Assembly: GCF_000619945.1 (NCBI RefSeq)
Contig: NZ_JHVC01000018.1
Span: forward strand, 1 to 64,000
Reading direction: 5' to 3'
Length of the DNA: 64,000 bases
DNA from: Clostridium lundense DSM 17049
Lineage (GTDB): Bacteria; Bacillota; Clostridia; Clostridiales; Clostridiaceae
Shown here piece after piece: positions 7,025 to 15,846 of the stretch. The position numbers were made by a program, and so were the translations under genes. The notes beneath the pieces are model-generated. The model ran no database searches. It worked only from the letters and a program-made list of their open reading frames with translations, and had not been told where the DNA came from. Position 1 is the stretch's first letter. The number at the start of each line of letters is the position of its first letter.

Positions 7025-8389
7025 GTGGCGGATATTCATAAGTTTATCCAAGATGGAGATTACTACATTATAGATGTAAATTCAGGAGCAGTACATATAG
7101 TAGATAAATTAGTATATAGTATAGTTGAAGAAAATGGATTAAAGGATATAAAAGAAGTTATTAAAGAATTCCATAACAAGTATGAGGAAAAGGATATAGT
7201 TGAAGCTTATGAAGAATTAAAAGAGCTTATAGAAGAAGGAGTACTATATTCAAAGGATTTATATGAAGATATAGGATTAAAAGCAGGACAAGGTGCTTCC
7301 TTTATTAAAGCTCTATGCCTAAATATAGCCCATGATTGTAATCTTCGTTGTAAATATTGTTTTGCAGATGAAGGTGAATATAAAGGTAAAAGAGAAATTA
7401 TGTCTGCACAAGTTGGAAAGAAGGCTATTGATTTTGTAATAAAGGCTTCCGGTCCAAGAAAGCATATAGAAGTGGATCTTTTCGGAGGAGAGCCTTTAAT
7501 GGCTTTTGATACAGTAAAAGAAATAGTTGAATATGCAAAAGAGCAAGAAAAAGTACATAATAAAACTATTAGATTTACTATGACAACAAATGCCACTTTA
7601 CTAAATGATGAAATAATGGATTATTTAGATAAAAACATGGGAAATATAGTATTAAGCATAGATGGAAGAAAAAAGGTTAATGATGACGTTAGAATAAGAG
7701 TTGATGGTAGCGGATCCTATGACGCTATATTACCAAAAATAAAAGAAATGGTTAGTATTAGGGATAAAGATAAGCAATACTATGCTAGAGGAACCTTTAC
7801 AAGAAACAATTTAGATTTCTTTGAAGATGTTATGCATTTAGCAAATGAAGGCTTTGATGAAATATCAATTGAACCAGTAGTATTACCAGATGAACATCCA
7901 TTATCTTTAAGAGAAGAAGATTTACCAAAAATATTTCAACAATATGATAAGCTTTATAAAGAAATGGTGAAACGACATGAAGAAGGAAATGAATTTAAGT
8001 TCTATCATTTTAATATAGATCTTCAAGGAGGACCTTGTGTTTATAAGAGAATATCTGGTTGTGGAGCTGGACATGAATATGTAGCAATAACTCCATCAGG
8101 AGATATATATCCTTGTCATCAATTTGTAGGAAATGAAGACTTCAAAATGGGTAATGTATTTGAGGACGGCTTAAAAGAAGAAATTCAAAAAGACTTTAAA
8201 GAAGCAAATATTTATTTTAAACCAACATGTAAAGAATGTTGGGCTAGATTCTATTGCAGCGGAGGATGTCAGGCTAACAATTATAATTTTAATAAGGATA
8301 TGCATGTGCCTTATAAATTAGGTTGTGAAATGCAGAAAAAGAGAATAGAATGTGCCATAGCTTTAAAGTCAAAATTTATGTCGGAATAA
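7025..8389 (+). CDS. scfB: thioether cross-link-forming SCIFF peptide maturase (radical SAM, SPASM)
   Basis: A 454-residue radical SAM enzyme, full length for TIGR03974. Residues 1-85 form a peptide-recognition region (IHKFIQDGDYYIIDVNSGAV). The radical SAM site is C-x3-C-x2-C (CNLRCKYC). The SPASM part carries auxiliary-cluster cysteines (GCGAGHEYV, IYPCHQF, CKECWARFYCSGGC, GCEMQKKR). It uses SAM cleavage to form thioether bonds from the SCIFF cysteines. The start is a GTG at 7025 with GGGAGGAAAAG upstream. It follows scfA by 67 bases. Confidence 0.96.
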   Translation: MADIHKFIQDGDYYIIDVNSGAVHIVDKLVYSIVEENGLKDIKEVIKEFHNKYEEKDIVEAYEELKELIEEGVLYSKDLYEDIGLKAGQGASFIKALCLNIAHDCNLRCKYCFADEGEYKGKREIMSAQVGKKAIDFVIKASGPRKHIEVDLFGGEPLMAFDTVKEIVEYAKEQEKVHNKTIRFTMTTNATLLNDEIMDYLDKNMGNIVLSIDGRKKVNDDVRIRVDGSGSYDAILPKIKEMVSIRDKDKQYYARGTFTRNNLDFFEDVMHLANEGFDEISIEPVVLPDEHPLSLREEDLPKIFQQYDKLYKEMVKRHEEGNEFKFYHFNIDLQGGPCVYKRISGCGAGHEYVAITPSGDIYPCHQFVGNEDFKMGNVFEDGLKEEIQKDFKEANIYFKPTCKECWARFYCSGGCQANNYNFNKDMHVPYKLGCEMQKKRIECAIALKSKFMSE

Positions 8390-8430
8390 ATTAACAATAT
8401 ACATATAAGTATGTATGTTACTTACTTATA

Positions 8431-8459
8431 TTGACTATTTTTTACAAAAGTTATATAAT
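8431..8459 (+). promoter_or_regulatory. sigma-A promoter of secDF
   Basis: TTGACT (8431-8436), a spacer of 17 bases, and TATAAT (8454-8459), near consensus, 87 bases before secD. The leader contains a perfect hairpin. Confidence 0.75.
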
Positions 8460-8476
8460 CGTTGTATGTTGTTAAA

Positions 8477-8502
8477 ATTCCTTAGAACTTATTCTAAGGA
8501 AT
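8477..8502 (+). promoter_or_regulatory. hairpin in the secDF leader
   Basis: ATTCCTTAGA and TCTAAGGAAT form a perfect 10-pair stem with a 6-base loop, near the expected transcript start. There is no T-run, so it may stabilise or regulate the mRNA. No known Sec-arrest upstream peptide was found. Confidence 0.5.
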
Positions 8503-8545
8503 GTACGCATTTAGAATTTAGAACTACAAAAGAAGGGGGATAAAG

Positions 8546-9811
8546 ATGAGAAAAAAGAATACTGGCAAAAGTACAGTGTTATTTATATTATCAGTGTTAG
8601 TTATAGGGTTTTTAGCTTATGCTGGTACTTATGGAATAAATAATGTATTTGGCACAGGATATAAAGTTAAATCATTTAGCGAGACAATAAAGAAAGGACT
8701 TGACCTTCAAGGAGGTGTATCTCTAGTTGAAGAGATACAAGCGGATAAAGTAGATGCAGCTACTGTAGAAAGAACTATAGAGTTATTATCTAGTAGAGTT
8801 AATAAGTTAGGTGTTAGTGAAACGGTAGTACAAAGAGAAGGTCAAAAAAGAATTAGACTTGAAATACCAGGTGTATATAATGCCAAAGAGGTTATAGATA
8901 CTGTGGGAAAGACTGGAGAACTTAAGTTTGTTGGACCAGATCAAAAGGTAATTCTTACAGGAAAAGATGTAAAAAATGCTGTAGCACAAATAAATCCTGA
9001 AAACAATCAACCTATAATAAGTTTTGAACTTAATGATGAAGGAACAAAGAAATTTGCTGAAGCTACTAAGAAGTTTATTGGTCAGACTATAGCAATATAT
9101 ATGGATGAAAAAGTATTAACTAGCCCTACAGTAAACAGTGTTATTCCAAATGGTAAAGGTATGATAGAAGGAAGCAAGACATTAGAAGAAGCAAAAAGAC
9201 AGGCTGGTATCATAAAGTCAGGAGCACTTCCTGTAGTTGTAAAGCCTGTTGAAGTAAAAACCGTAGGAGCTACTTTAGGAGCTAATGCTCTACCTCTTAG
9301 TGTAAAGGCAGGAGTGGTAGGAGTAGGTTTAGTATTTCTATTTATGTTACTTTATTATAGAGTACCTGGGCTTATTGCAGATATTGCACTAGTACTTTAT
9401 ATAGTAATGGTATTGTTAACATTTGTTTCTATGAAGGCTACATTGACGTTATCAGGAATAGCTGGTTTCTTGCTTACAATAGGTATGGCAGTTGATGCTA
9501 ATGTACTTATATTTGAAAGAACAAGAGAGGAATTAAGAGCTGGCAAATCTGTTAGATCTGCGGTAGATGCAGGCTTCCATAGAGCATTATCTTCAATCCT
9601 TGATTCCAATATAACCACTATTATTGCAGCTTTAGTATTATATAATTTAGGAACAGGACCAGTTAAAGGTTTTGCCCTCACTTTAATGGTAGGTATAGTA
9701 TTAAGTATGTTTACAGCAATATTTGTTACAAGATTTTTATTAAACTTAGCCGTAGACATGGGGATGTTAAATAGTTTAGCAGCCTTTGGTGTTAAGAGGA
9801 GGGTAGAATAA
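8546..9811 (+). CDS. secD: protein translocase subunit SecD
   Basis: A 421-residue RND-related membrane protein. One N-terminal membrane segment (about 9-29) is followed by the first extracytoplasmic domain opening with GLDLQGGVSLVEE, then a compact P1 region, then five membrane segments from about residue 255 including the conserved GFLLTIGMAVDANVLIFER. Shorter than E. coli SecD because the periplasmic domain is small, as usual in Firmicutes. With SecF it uses the proton gradient to pull secreted proteins outward. ATG with AAGGGGG upstream. Confidence 0.97.
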   Translation: MRKKNTGKSTVLFILSVLVIGFLAYAGTYGINNVFGTGYKVKSFSETIKKGLDLQGGVSLVEEIQADKVDAATVERTIELLSSRVNKLGVSETVVQREGQKRIRLEIPGVYNAKEVIDTVGKTGELKFVGPDQKVILTGKDVKNAVAQINPENNQPIISFELNDEGTKKFAEATKKFIGQTIAIYMDEKVLTSPTVNSVIPNGKGMIEGSKTLEEAKRQAGIIKSGALPVVVKPVEVKTVGATLGANALPLSVKAGVVGVGLVFLFMLLYYRVPGLIADIALVLYIVMVLLTFVSMKATLTLSGIAGFLLTIGMAVDANVLIFERTREELRAGKSVRSAVDAGFHRALSSILDSNITTIIAALVLYNLGTGPVKGFALTLMVGIVLSMFTAIFVTRFLLNLAVDMGMLNSLAAFGVKRRVE

Positions 9812-9812
9812 T

Positions 9813-10697
9813 ATGAAGACATTAAAGATTATAGAAAAAACAAAACTATGGTTCTCTATTTCTCTTATTATAATACTTGTAGGATTCTTTTGTATGTTTA
9901 AAAATGGATTAAATTATGGCATTGATTTTAAAGGTGGTACCTTAGTTCAGATAAATATGAAAAAAGATTTTAATAAGCAGGATGTAGAAGCAATAATTAA
10001 TAAATACACTAAAGATTATACTACTAATACTGCAACCAATACTGCCAATGAAGTACAATTAGAGATAAGAAGTAATTCATTAACTGATGAACAAGTAGAA
10101 TCTATGTCTAAAGAAATGAAAAATAAGTATAAATTACAAGATAAAGATTTTTCTCAACAGAGAATTGGACCATCTGTAGGAAAAGAATTAAGACAAAAGG
10201 CAATTTTAGCATTAGTTATTGCTAACCTTGCTATGCTTATATATGTTGGTTTTAGATTTGAATTTAAGTTTGCATTAGCTGCTATATTAGGTTTAGTACA
10301 TGATATTATAATAACTGTATCAGTTTATGCTATACTTCAAATTCCTGTAAATTCAAGTTTTATAGCTGCTATACTTACTATAGTTGGTTATTCTATAAAT
10401 GATACTATAGTTGTTTTCGATAGAATAAGAGAAAATTCTAAGAAAATGAGAAAAGCTAATGATGTAGAATTAGCAAATATAAGTATAACTGAGACTATGA
10501 CTAGATCTATAAATACAGTACTTACAACTTTATTTACTATTGTATCTGTATATGTATTTGTTCCATCTGTAAGAGACTTTGCTACTCCATTAATAGTTGG
10601 AATTGTATCTGGAGCATATTCTTCAATATTTATTTCAAGTCCACTATGGGTTATGCTTAAAAATAAGAGTGCAAAACAGGTTTTAACCACAAAATAA
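9813..10697 (+). CDS. secF: protein translocase subunit SecF
   Basis: A 294-residue partner of SecD. It has the conserved LNYGIDFKGGTLVQI after the first membrane segment, a 100-residue external domain, and five further membrane segments with the signature TIVGYSINDTIVVFDRIRE. It starts one base after the secD stop, so translation is probably coupled. A terminator follows the gene. Confidence 0.97.
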   Translation: MKTLKIIEKTKLWFSISLIIILVGFFCMFKNGLNYGIDFKGGTLVQINMKKDFNKQDVEAIINKYTKDYTTNTATNTANEVQLEIRSNSLTDEQVESMSKEMKNKYKLQDKDFSQQRIGPSVGKELRQKAILALVIANLAMLIYVGFRFEFKFALAAILGLVHDIIITVSVYAILQIPVNSSFIAAILTIVGYSINDTIVVFDRIRENSKKMRKANDVELANISITETMTRSINTVLTTLFTIVSVYVFVPSVRDFATPLIVGIVSGAYSSIFISSPLWVMLKNKSAKQVLTTK

Positions 10698-10737
10698 AAA
10701 ATAAGTATAGTTTTACGTAAAATTGTAGATATTTATA

Positions 10738-10770
10738 AAAAACCAGAGCATATAGGTGCTTTGGTTTTTT
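10738..10770 (+). terminator. rho-independent terminator after secDF
   Basis: AAACCAgAGCA pairs with TGCTtTGGTTT around a 6-base loop and is followed by a run of T. Confidence 0.85.
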
Positions 10771-10861
10771 AATTTATTAAAAAAATATTTAAAGTATTTG
10801 TCAAAATTCGCATTTTACATTATAATATATATGCTTTTTTATTTTTTTGGAGGATTAAGTT

Positions 10862-11734
10862 ATGGAAGAAAAAGGTAGAACTGTGCAATTGTCAAAGCTG
10901 TCTACTTATCATAATCCTTTTCTGCTTTATGGAATGGATTGTGGATTAAAAAGAATAGTTAAGGCTGTAAATGAAAGAGAAAAAATAATTATATATGGCT
11001 GCTATGATTTAGATGGAATAACGGCAGTTTCTCTGCTTTTTTTGGTGTTAAAGTATTTAAATGCGGATGTAGAATACTTTGTATCTGATGGAGATAATGG
11101 CAAGTTTAATATAAATGCAGATATTATAAGAAATCATGTGAAATTTCTTGGAACAGATTTAATGATAACTGTTGGCTGTGGCATGAATTCTTATGAGCAG
11201 GTGGAACTGTGTAAGCAATTAGGTATAGATGTAATTATTACTGATTATCATACCTTTAATGGTATAATACCTAAGACTGTAGTTATTAACCCCAATCAAA
11301 GTGGATGTACATACCCTTTTAAGGAACTATCTAGTGTAGGAGTAGCCTACAAGCTTGTTCAAGCTATATCTTCTTATTATCAAATGAAATGTATAAGTAA
11401 GTATTTAGATTTAGTTATGTTAGGTACTATTTCTAATCATTTACCTTATATAGGTGAAAATAAGCTTATGATAGATGAGGGGATATATCATATGAATTAC
11501 ACTAATAATTATGGTTTAAAAGCTTTGAATAAGGTCAATAATATTAAATATATAAATTTGGAAAATGCTAATAAACTAGTTAGTAGTATTATGCCTTGTT
11601 GGAATAGTTCAAGGGGATTGGATAATGCAAGAATAACTGTGGAACTTTTTACTACTGCTAATAGTGATAGAGCAGAGCAAATTGCTAAGTATCTCAAAAA
11701 CGAAATTAAAATAACTGGAATCCATAGAAAATAA
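10862..11734 (+). CDS. RecJ-like DHH-domain protein, short and with altered catalytic motifs
   Basis: A 290-residue protein that aligns by eye with the DHH domain of RecJ (HNPFLLYGMDCGLKRIVKAV, IIIYGCYDLDGIT, INPNQSGCTYPFKELSSVGV, LDLVMLGTI). RecJ exonucleases degrade 5' ended single strands using Mn2+. Here the motif usually GDYDxDG reads GCYDLDG (Cys47), DCG reads GCG (Gly105), DHH reads DYH (Tyr129), and the Asp after GTIA is replaced (GTISN). The DHHA1 and OB domains of full RecJ (about 570-800 residues) are absent and no coding remnant follows. I infer a non-nucleolytic paralog or a decaying gene. It occupies the slot between secF and apt where clostridia usually keep recJ. RBS GGAGG is good. 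Confidence 0.8.
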   Translation: MEEKGRTVQLSKLSTYHNPFLLYGMDCGLKRIVKAVNEREKIIIYGCYDLDGITAVSLLFLVLKYLNADVEYFVSDGDNGKFNINADIIRNHVKFLGTDLMITVGCGMNSYEQVELCKQLGIDVIITDYHTFNGIIPKTVVINPNQSGCTYPFKELSSVGVAYKLVQAISSYYQMKCISKYLDLVMLGTISNHLPYIGENKLMIDEGIYHMNYTNNYGLKALNKVNNIKYINLENANKLVSSIMPCWNSSRGLDNARITVELFTTANSDRAEQIAKYLKNEIKITGIHRK

Positions 11735-11858
11735 ATAAATATAATGTATAATATATTATGTAATTATGTTAAATATATTATTGTTTTTAATATATAGTGA
11801 TATGGTGGTTAAAAACAGTAAAATAAATATATTTTTAAAGTTTTAGGGGGAACTAATA

Positions 11859-12377
11859 ATGAATTTAAAGGAAAAAATAAGGATAGTAGAAGGATTTCCA
11901 AAGGAAGGTATAAGCTTTAAAGATGTAACCACTTTGCTAAATGATAAGGAAGCATTTAAGTTTACAATAGATAAAATAGTAGAACATCTTAAGGATAAAA
12001 ATGTGGATATAATTGTTGGGCCAGAAGCAAGAGGATTTTTATTTGGTACACCTGTAGCCTATGCGTTAGGGGCGTCATTTGTACCAGTTAGAAAAAAAGG
12101 AAAATTACCTTCTGAAACTATTGGTGTAAGTTACGATTTAGAATATGGGTCTGATATATTAGAAATTCATAAAGATGCCATTAAACCAGGTCAAAGAGTT
12201 GCAATTGTCGATGATTTACTTGCTACTGGGGGTACTATACAATCTGTTGCAAAATTAGTTGAAAATGTGGGCGGAGAAGTTGTATCTATGGATTTTGTAA
12301 TAGAATTAACAGATTTAAAAGGCAGAGCAAAGTTAGAAAAATATGATTTGCTATCCCTTGTACAATATGATATATAG
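11859..12377 (+). CDS. apt: adenine phosphoribosyltransferase
   Basis: A 172-residue protein, standard length. The PRPP-binding loop VAIVDDLLATGGT is intact and the N-terminus (RIVEGFPKEGISFKDVTTLL) and VGPEARGFLFGTPVAYALG are typical. It converts adenine and PRPP into AMP in purine salvage. AGGGGG precedes the ATG. relA follows, the usual firmicute arrangement, with an intervening hairpin. Confidence 0.97.
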   Translation: MNLKEKIRIVEGFPKEGISFKDVTTLLNDKEAFKFTIDKIVEHLKDKNVDIIVGPEARGFLFGTPVAYALGASFVPVRKKGKLPSETIGVSYDLEYGSDILEIHKDAIKPGQRVAIVDDLLATGGTIQSVAKLVENVGGEVVSMDFVIELTDLKGRAKLEKYDLLSLVQYDI

Positions 12378-12432
12378 TTAAAATATAAATTGCAAGTTTC
12401 TACAAAATATTATATAATGTTAGTAAAAAAAT

Positions 12433-12465
12433 AATGGCTGGTTTAATTAACCAGCCATTGATTTT
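12433..12465 (+). terminator. hairpin between apt and relA
   Basis: AATGGCTGGTT and AACCAGCCATT form an 11-pair perfect stem (12433-12459) followed by GATTTT. It probably acts as a partial terminator for apt; the relA RBS (TAGGAGAG) begins right after it. Confidence 0.7.
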
Positions 12466-12478
12466 AGGAGAGTAAAGT

Positions 12479-14656
12479 ATGCTTGAAAAGTTAATGGATA
12501 AAATTGATAAAAATTGCATTAATGTTGATAAAGAACTAGTAAAAAAAGCATATAATATTGCCTTTCAGGCACATAATGATCAAAAAAGGGAATCAGGAGA
12601 ACCCTATATTATACATCCTGTTGAAGTGGCTTGTATTTTAGCAGAAATGGGTATGGATACAAGTACTATAGTAGCAGGTTTGTTGCATGATGTAGTAGAG
12701 GATACTCAATATAGTCGTGAAGATATAGAAAAGGAATTTAGTAGCGAAGTTGCAGATTTAGTTGAAGGGGTAACTAAGCTTGGAAAAATTCAATATAAGA
12801 CTAAAGAAGAACAACAGGCGGATAATGTAAGAAAAATGCTACTTGCTATGGCTAAGGATGTAAGGGTTATACTTATAAAACTTGCAGATAGATTACATAA
12901 TATGAGAACGTTAAAATATATGCCTGTAGAAAAGCAAAAAGAAAAGGCCAAAGAAACTTTTGATATATATGCTCCTTTAGCACATAGATTAGGTATTTCA
13001 AAAATAAAATGGGAATTAGAGGATTTGGCTTTTAGATATATAAATCAAAATGAGTACTATGATTTAGTAAAGATGATTGCAGAAAAAAGAGCTGAAAGAG
13101 AAGACTACATAAAAATGATAGTAAATCAGCTAAAGGATAATCTTGAAAAATCCGGTATAAAATCTGATATTGAAGGCAGACCAAAGCATTTTTATAGTAT
13201 ATACAGAAAAATGGTGAATAAGAATAAAACTTTAGAGCAGATATTTGATTTAACTGCGGTAAGAATACTTGTAGATACTGTAAAGGATTGTTATGCTGCA
13301 CTAGGTATAGTTCATACTATGTATAAACCTATTCCAGGAAGATTTAAGGATTATATTGCTATGCCTAAGCCAAATATGTATCAGTCATTACATTCAACGG
13401 TAATAGGGCCTCAAGGGAAGCCTTTTGAAATACAAATAAGAACCTTTGAAATGCATAAAACAGCTGAGTACGGTATTGCAGCTCACTGGAAATATAAAGA
13501 AGGTAAAACTGACGAAAACAACATAGATTTAAAAATGACTTGGCTAAGAGAAATTCTAGAATGGCAAAGAGAAACTTCTGACGCAACAGAATTTATGGAA
13601 GGTTTTAAAATAGATTTGTTTTCTGATGAAGTTTTTGTATTTACTCCAAAAGGTGTAGTTATTAATTTGCCTAGCGATGCAACTCCAATAGATTTTGCTT
13701 ATAAAATACATACAGATATAGGAAATAAGTGTATTGGTGCTAAGGTAAACAATAAAATGGTACCTTTAGATTATCATTTAAAAACTGGTGAAATTGTAGA
13801 AATAATAACTTCACCTACTGCTAAAGGTCCAAATATTGATTGGCTTAATGTAGTAAAGAGTAACCAGGCTAAAAGTAAAATTAAATCCTGGTTTAAAAAA
13901 GCTAAGAGAGAAGAAAATACTAGTAAAGGTAAGGAGCTTTTAGAAAAAGAAGCTAAAAAGCAAGGATATAATTTTGGTGAGATTGCTAAAGGTGAAATAC
14001 TTATTTGTGTATTAAAAAAGTATAATTTTAATTCTGTAGAAGACCTGTATGCTTCAGTAGGTATTGGGGACTTAATGTCCTCTAATATTGTTACTAAAAT
14101 AAGAGAACAATACGAGAAGGGAAACAAGGCACCACTATCTACTCAGGATATAATAAATAATATAAATAATAAAAATAGTAAACAAAATGAAAAAAAGAAG
14201 AGCAAAGGTCCTGGAGTTATAGTTAAGGGACTGAGTAATGTTTTAGTTAGATTTTCTAAGTGCTGTAATCCTGTTCCAGGCGATGAGATAATAGGATATA
14301 TTACTAAAGGAAGAGGAGTATCTATTCATAGAAAGGATTGTAAGAATGTAGCTTTACTTATGGAAGATACAGAAAATAAAATAGTTGAAGTAAGTTGGGG
14401 AACAGTAAGTACAGGGGCGTATATTACGGAAATACAAGTGAAGTCAGAAGATAGAGATGGGTTACTTGCTGAAATTATGGATATTATTACTCAGACAAAA
14501 ACTAATTTATATTCTATAAATGCAAAGAATATGCAAGGAAAAGGCGCTATAATAAATATAAAAGTAAGAATCCCCAATATAGAACATCTTAAAGATTTAA
14601 TGAAAAAAATAAGAAAATTAAATGGGGTTAATGAGGTATATAGAGCCAAAAATTAG
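12479..14656 (+). CDS. relA: bifunctional (p)ppGpp synthetase/hydrolase, Rel
   Basis: A 725-residue full-length Rel. Domains in order: HD hydrolase (about 25-180, with LLHDVVEDT), synthetase (about 220-350, with GRPKHFYSIYRKM), TGS (about 385-450, VFTPKGVVINLPSDATPIDF), a helical/zinc-finger region with the paired cysteines in RFSKCCNPVPGD, and a C-terminal ACT domain. The HD residues appear intact, so both making and breaking of the alarmone are expected. It senses amino-acid starvation on the ribosome. ATG with TTAGGAG upstream. Confidence 0.97.
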   Translation: MLEKLMDKIDKNCINVDKELVKKAYNIAFQAHNDQKRESGEPYIIHPVEVACILAEMGMDTSTIVAGLLHDVVEDTQYSREDIEKEFSSEVADLVEGVTKLGKIQYKTKEEQQADNVRKMLLAMAKDVRVILIKLADRLHNMRTLKYMPVEKQKEKAKETFDIYAPLAHRLGISKIKWELEDLAFRYINQNEYYDLVKMIAEKRAEREDYIKMIVNQLKDNLEKSGIKSDIEGRPKHFYSIYRKMVNKNKTLEQIFDLTAVRILVDTVKDCYAALGIVHTMYKPIPGRFKDYIAMPKPNMYQSLHSTVIGPQGKPFEIQIRTFEMHKTAEYGIAAHWKYKEGKTDENNIDLKMTWLREILEWQRETSDATEFMEGFKIDLFSDEVFVFTPKGVVINLPSDATPIDFAYKIHTDIGNKCIGAKVNNKMVPLDYHLKTGEIVEIITSPTAKGPNIDWLNVVKSNQAKSKIKSWFKKAKREENTSKGKELLEKEAKKQGYNFGEIAKGEILICVLKKYNFNSVEDLYASVGIGDLMSSNIVTKIREQYEKGNKAPLSTQDIINNINNKNSKQNEKKKSKGPGVIVKGLSNVLVRFSKCCNPVPGDEIIGYITKGRGVSIHRKDCKNVALLMEDTENKIVEVSWGTVSTGAYITEIQVKSEDRDGLLAEIMDIITQTKTNLYSINAKNMQGKGAIINIKVRIPNIEHLKDLMKKIRKLNGVNEVYRAKN

Positions 14657-14731
14657 TTTAAGTCAATAATCGTTAGTGGATTTTCAAAAAGTTAATGAAC
14701 TATATAGAACTAGAAATTAGGGGGAATTGAA

Positions 14732-15181
14732 TTGAGAGCAGTAGTACAAAGGGTTAAATCATCTAAAGTACAAGTAGACGGAAAAGTAATAGGTAGCATA
14801 GAAGCAGGATTAAATGTACTTTTAGGTATATGTAAAGATGATACAAAGGATGACATAGCTTATTTAAAGGATAAGATTATAAATTTAAGAATTTTTGAAG
14901 ATGAAGATGGAAAAATGAATAAATCTCTTTTAGATGTAAAGGGAGAATTATTAGTGGTTTCCCAATTCACATTATATGGTGATGTAAGAAAGGGAAAGAG
15001 ACCTAGTTTCATAGAAGCATTAGGTGGGGATGAGGCTAATGTGTTATATGAGGAATTTGTAAAGCAGTGTAAAGATATATTAGGTAATGTAGAAACAGGC
15101 GAATTTGGGGCGGATATGGAAGTAACTATAATAAATGATGGACCTGTTACTATATTATTAGATAGTAAGAAAACTTTTTAA
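14732..15181 (+). CDS. dtd: D-aminoacyl-tRNA deacylase
   Basis: A 149-residue protein starting at a TTG (14732) with GGGGG 7 bases before; MRAVVQRV is the usual DTD start. It contains the active-site loop SQFTLYGDVRKGKRPSF and the NDGPVT motif that reads the chirality of the aminoacyl group. It removes D-amino acids and glycine from mischarged tRNA. dtd next to relA is a common firmicute order. Confidence 0.97.
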   Translation: MRAVVQRVKSSKVQVDGKVIGSIEAGLNVLLGICKDDTKDDIAYLKDKIINLRIFEDEDGKMNKSLLDVKGELLVVSQFTLYGDVRKGKRPSFIEALGGDEANVLYEEFVKQCKDILGNVETGEFGADMEVTIINDGPVTILLDSKKTF

Positions 15182-15205
15182 AAATTAATGGGAGTGGATT
15201 ATTAA

Positions 15206-15817
15206 ATGAATATTCAAAGAATTCCTGTAGGGGTATATGCAGCTAATTGCTATATAGTTATAGATGAGGAGACCAAAGATGCAATAGTGGTAGACCCAGG
15301 TTCTGAATATGCTGTTATAAAAGATGAAATTAAAAAATTAGGAGCCAATATAAAATATATATTTGTTACTCATGGCCATATTGATCATACTGGAGCAGTA
15401 GCTGAACTTAGAGAATTTTTAAATGTACCAGTATGTTTAAATGAAAAAGATGAAAAGTTAATTATGAATGGTGGATATATGTTTGGAACTCCTGAAAACT
15501 GTGGTAAGGCAGATATTCAGATAGAAGAAGGAGATATGTTTACTATTGGAAATATGAAATTAAAATGTATAGAGACTCCTGGACACACTTTAGGAGGTAT
15601 GTGCTTTATTATAGATAATGTAGTGTTTACTGGAGATACATTATTTTCAGGTTCTATAGGAAGAACTGACTTTGAAGGAGGAAGTTTTGAATCTATAATA
15701 GATAGCATAAAAAGAAAATTACTAGTTTTACCACAAGATACCATAGTTCTTCCGGGACATGGAGATCATACTACTATAAAGAATGAAAAAGTATATAATC
15801 CTTTTCTTTCATTCTAA
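15206..15817 (+). CDS. MBL-fold metallohydrolase (glyoxalase II-like, YqgX type)
   Basis: A 203-residue metallo-beta-lactamase-fold protein. Metal motif THGHIDHTG, then ETPGHTLGG, FTGDTLF and PGHGDHTT, in the order expected for a two-metal hydrolase. It lacks the C-terminal substrate domain of true glyoxalase II, so glutathione-thioester hydrolysis is not certain. The substrate is unknown. It starts 24 bases after dtd and is followed by hemZ after 29 bases, so the three are probably one operon. Confidence 0.92.
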   Translation: MNIQRIPVGVYAANCYIVIDEETKDAIVVDPGSEYAVIKDEIKKLGANIKYIFVTHGHIDHTGAVAELREFLNVPVCLNEKDEKLIMNGGYMFGTPENCGKADIQIEEGDMFTIGNMKLKCIETPGHTLGGMCFIIDNVVFTGDTLFSGSIGRTDFEGGSFESIIDSIKRKLLVLPQDTIVLPGHGDHTTIKNEKVYNPFLSF

Positions 15818-15846
15818 AAGAAAAGAACTAAAATAAGGGAGATAAA

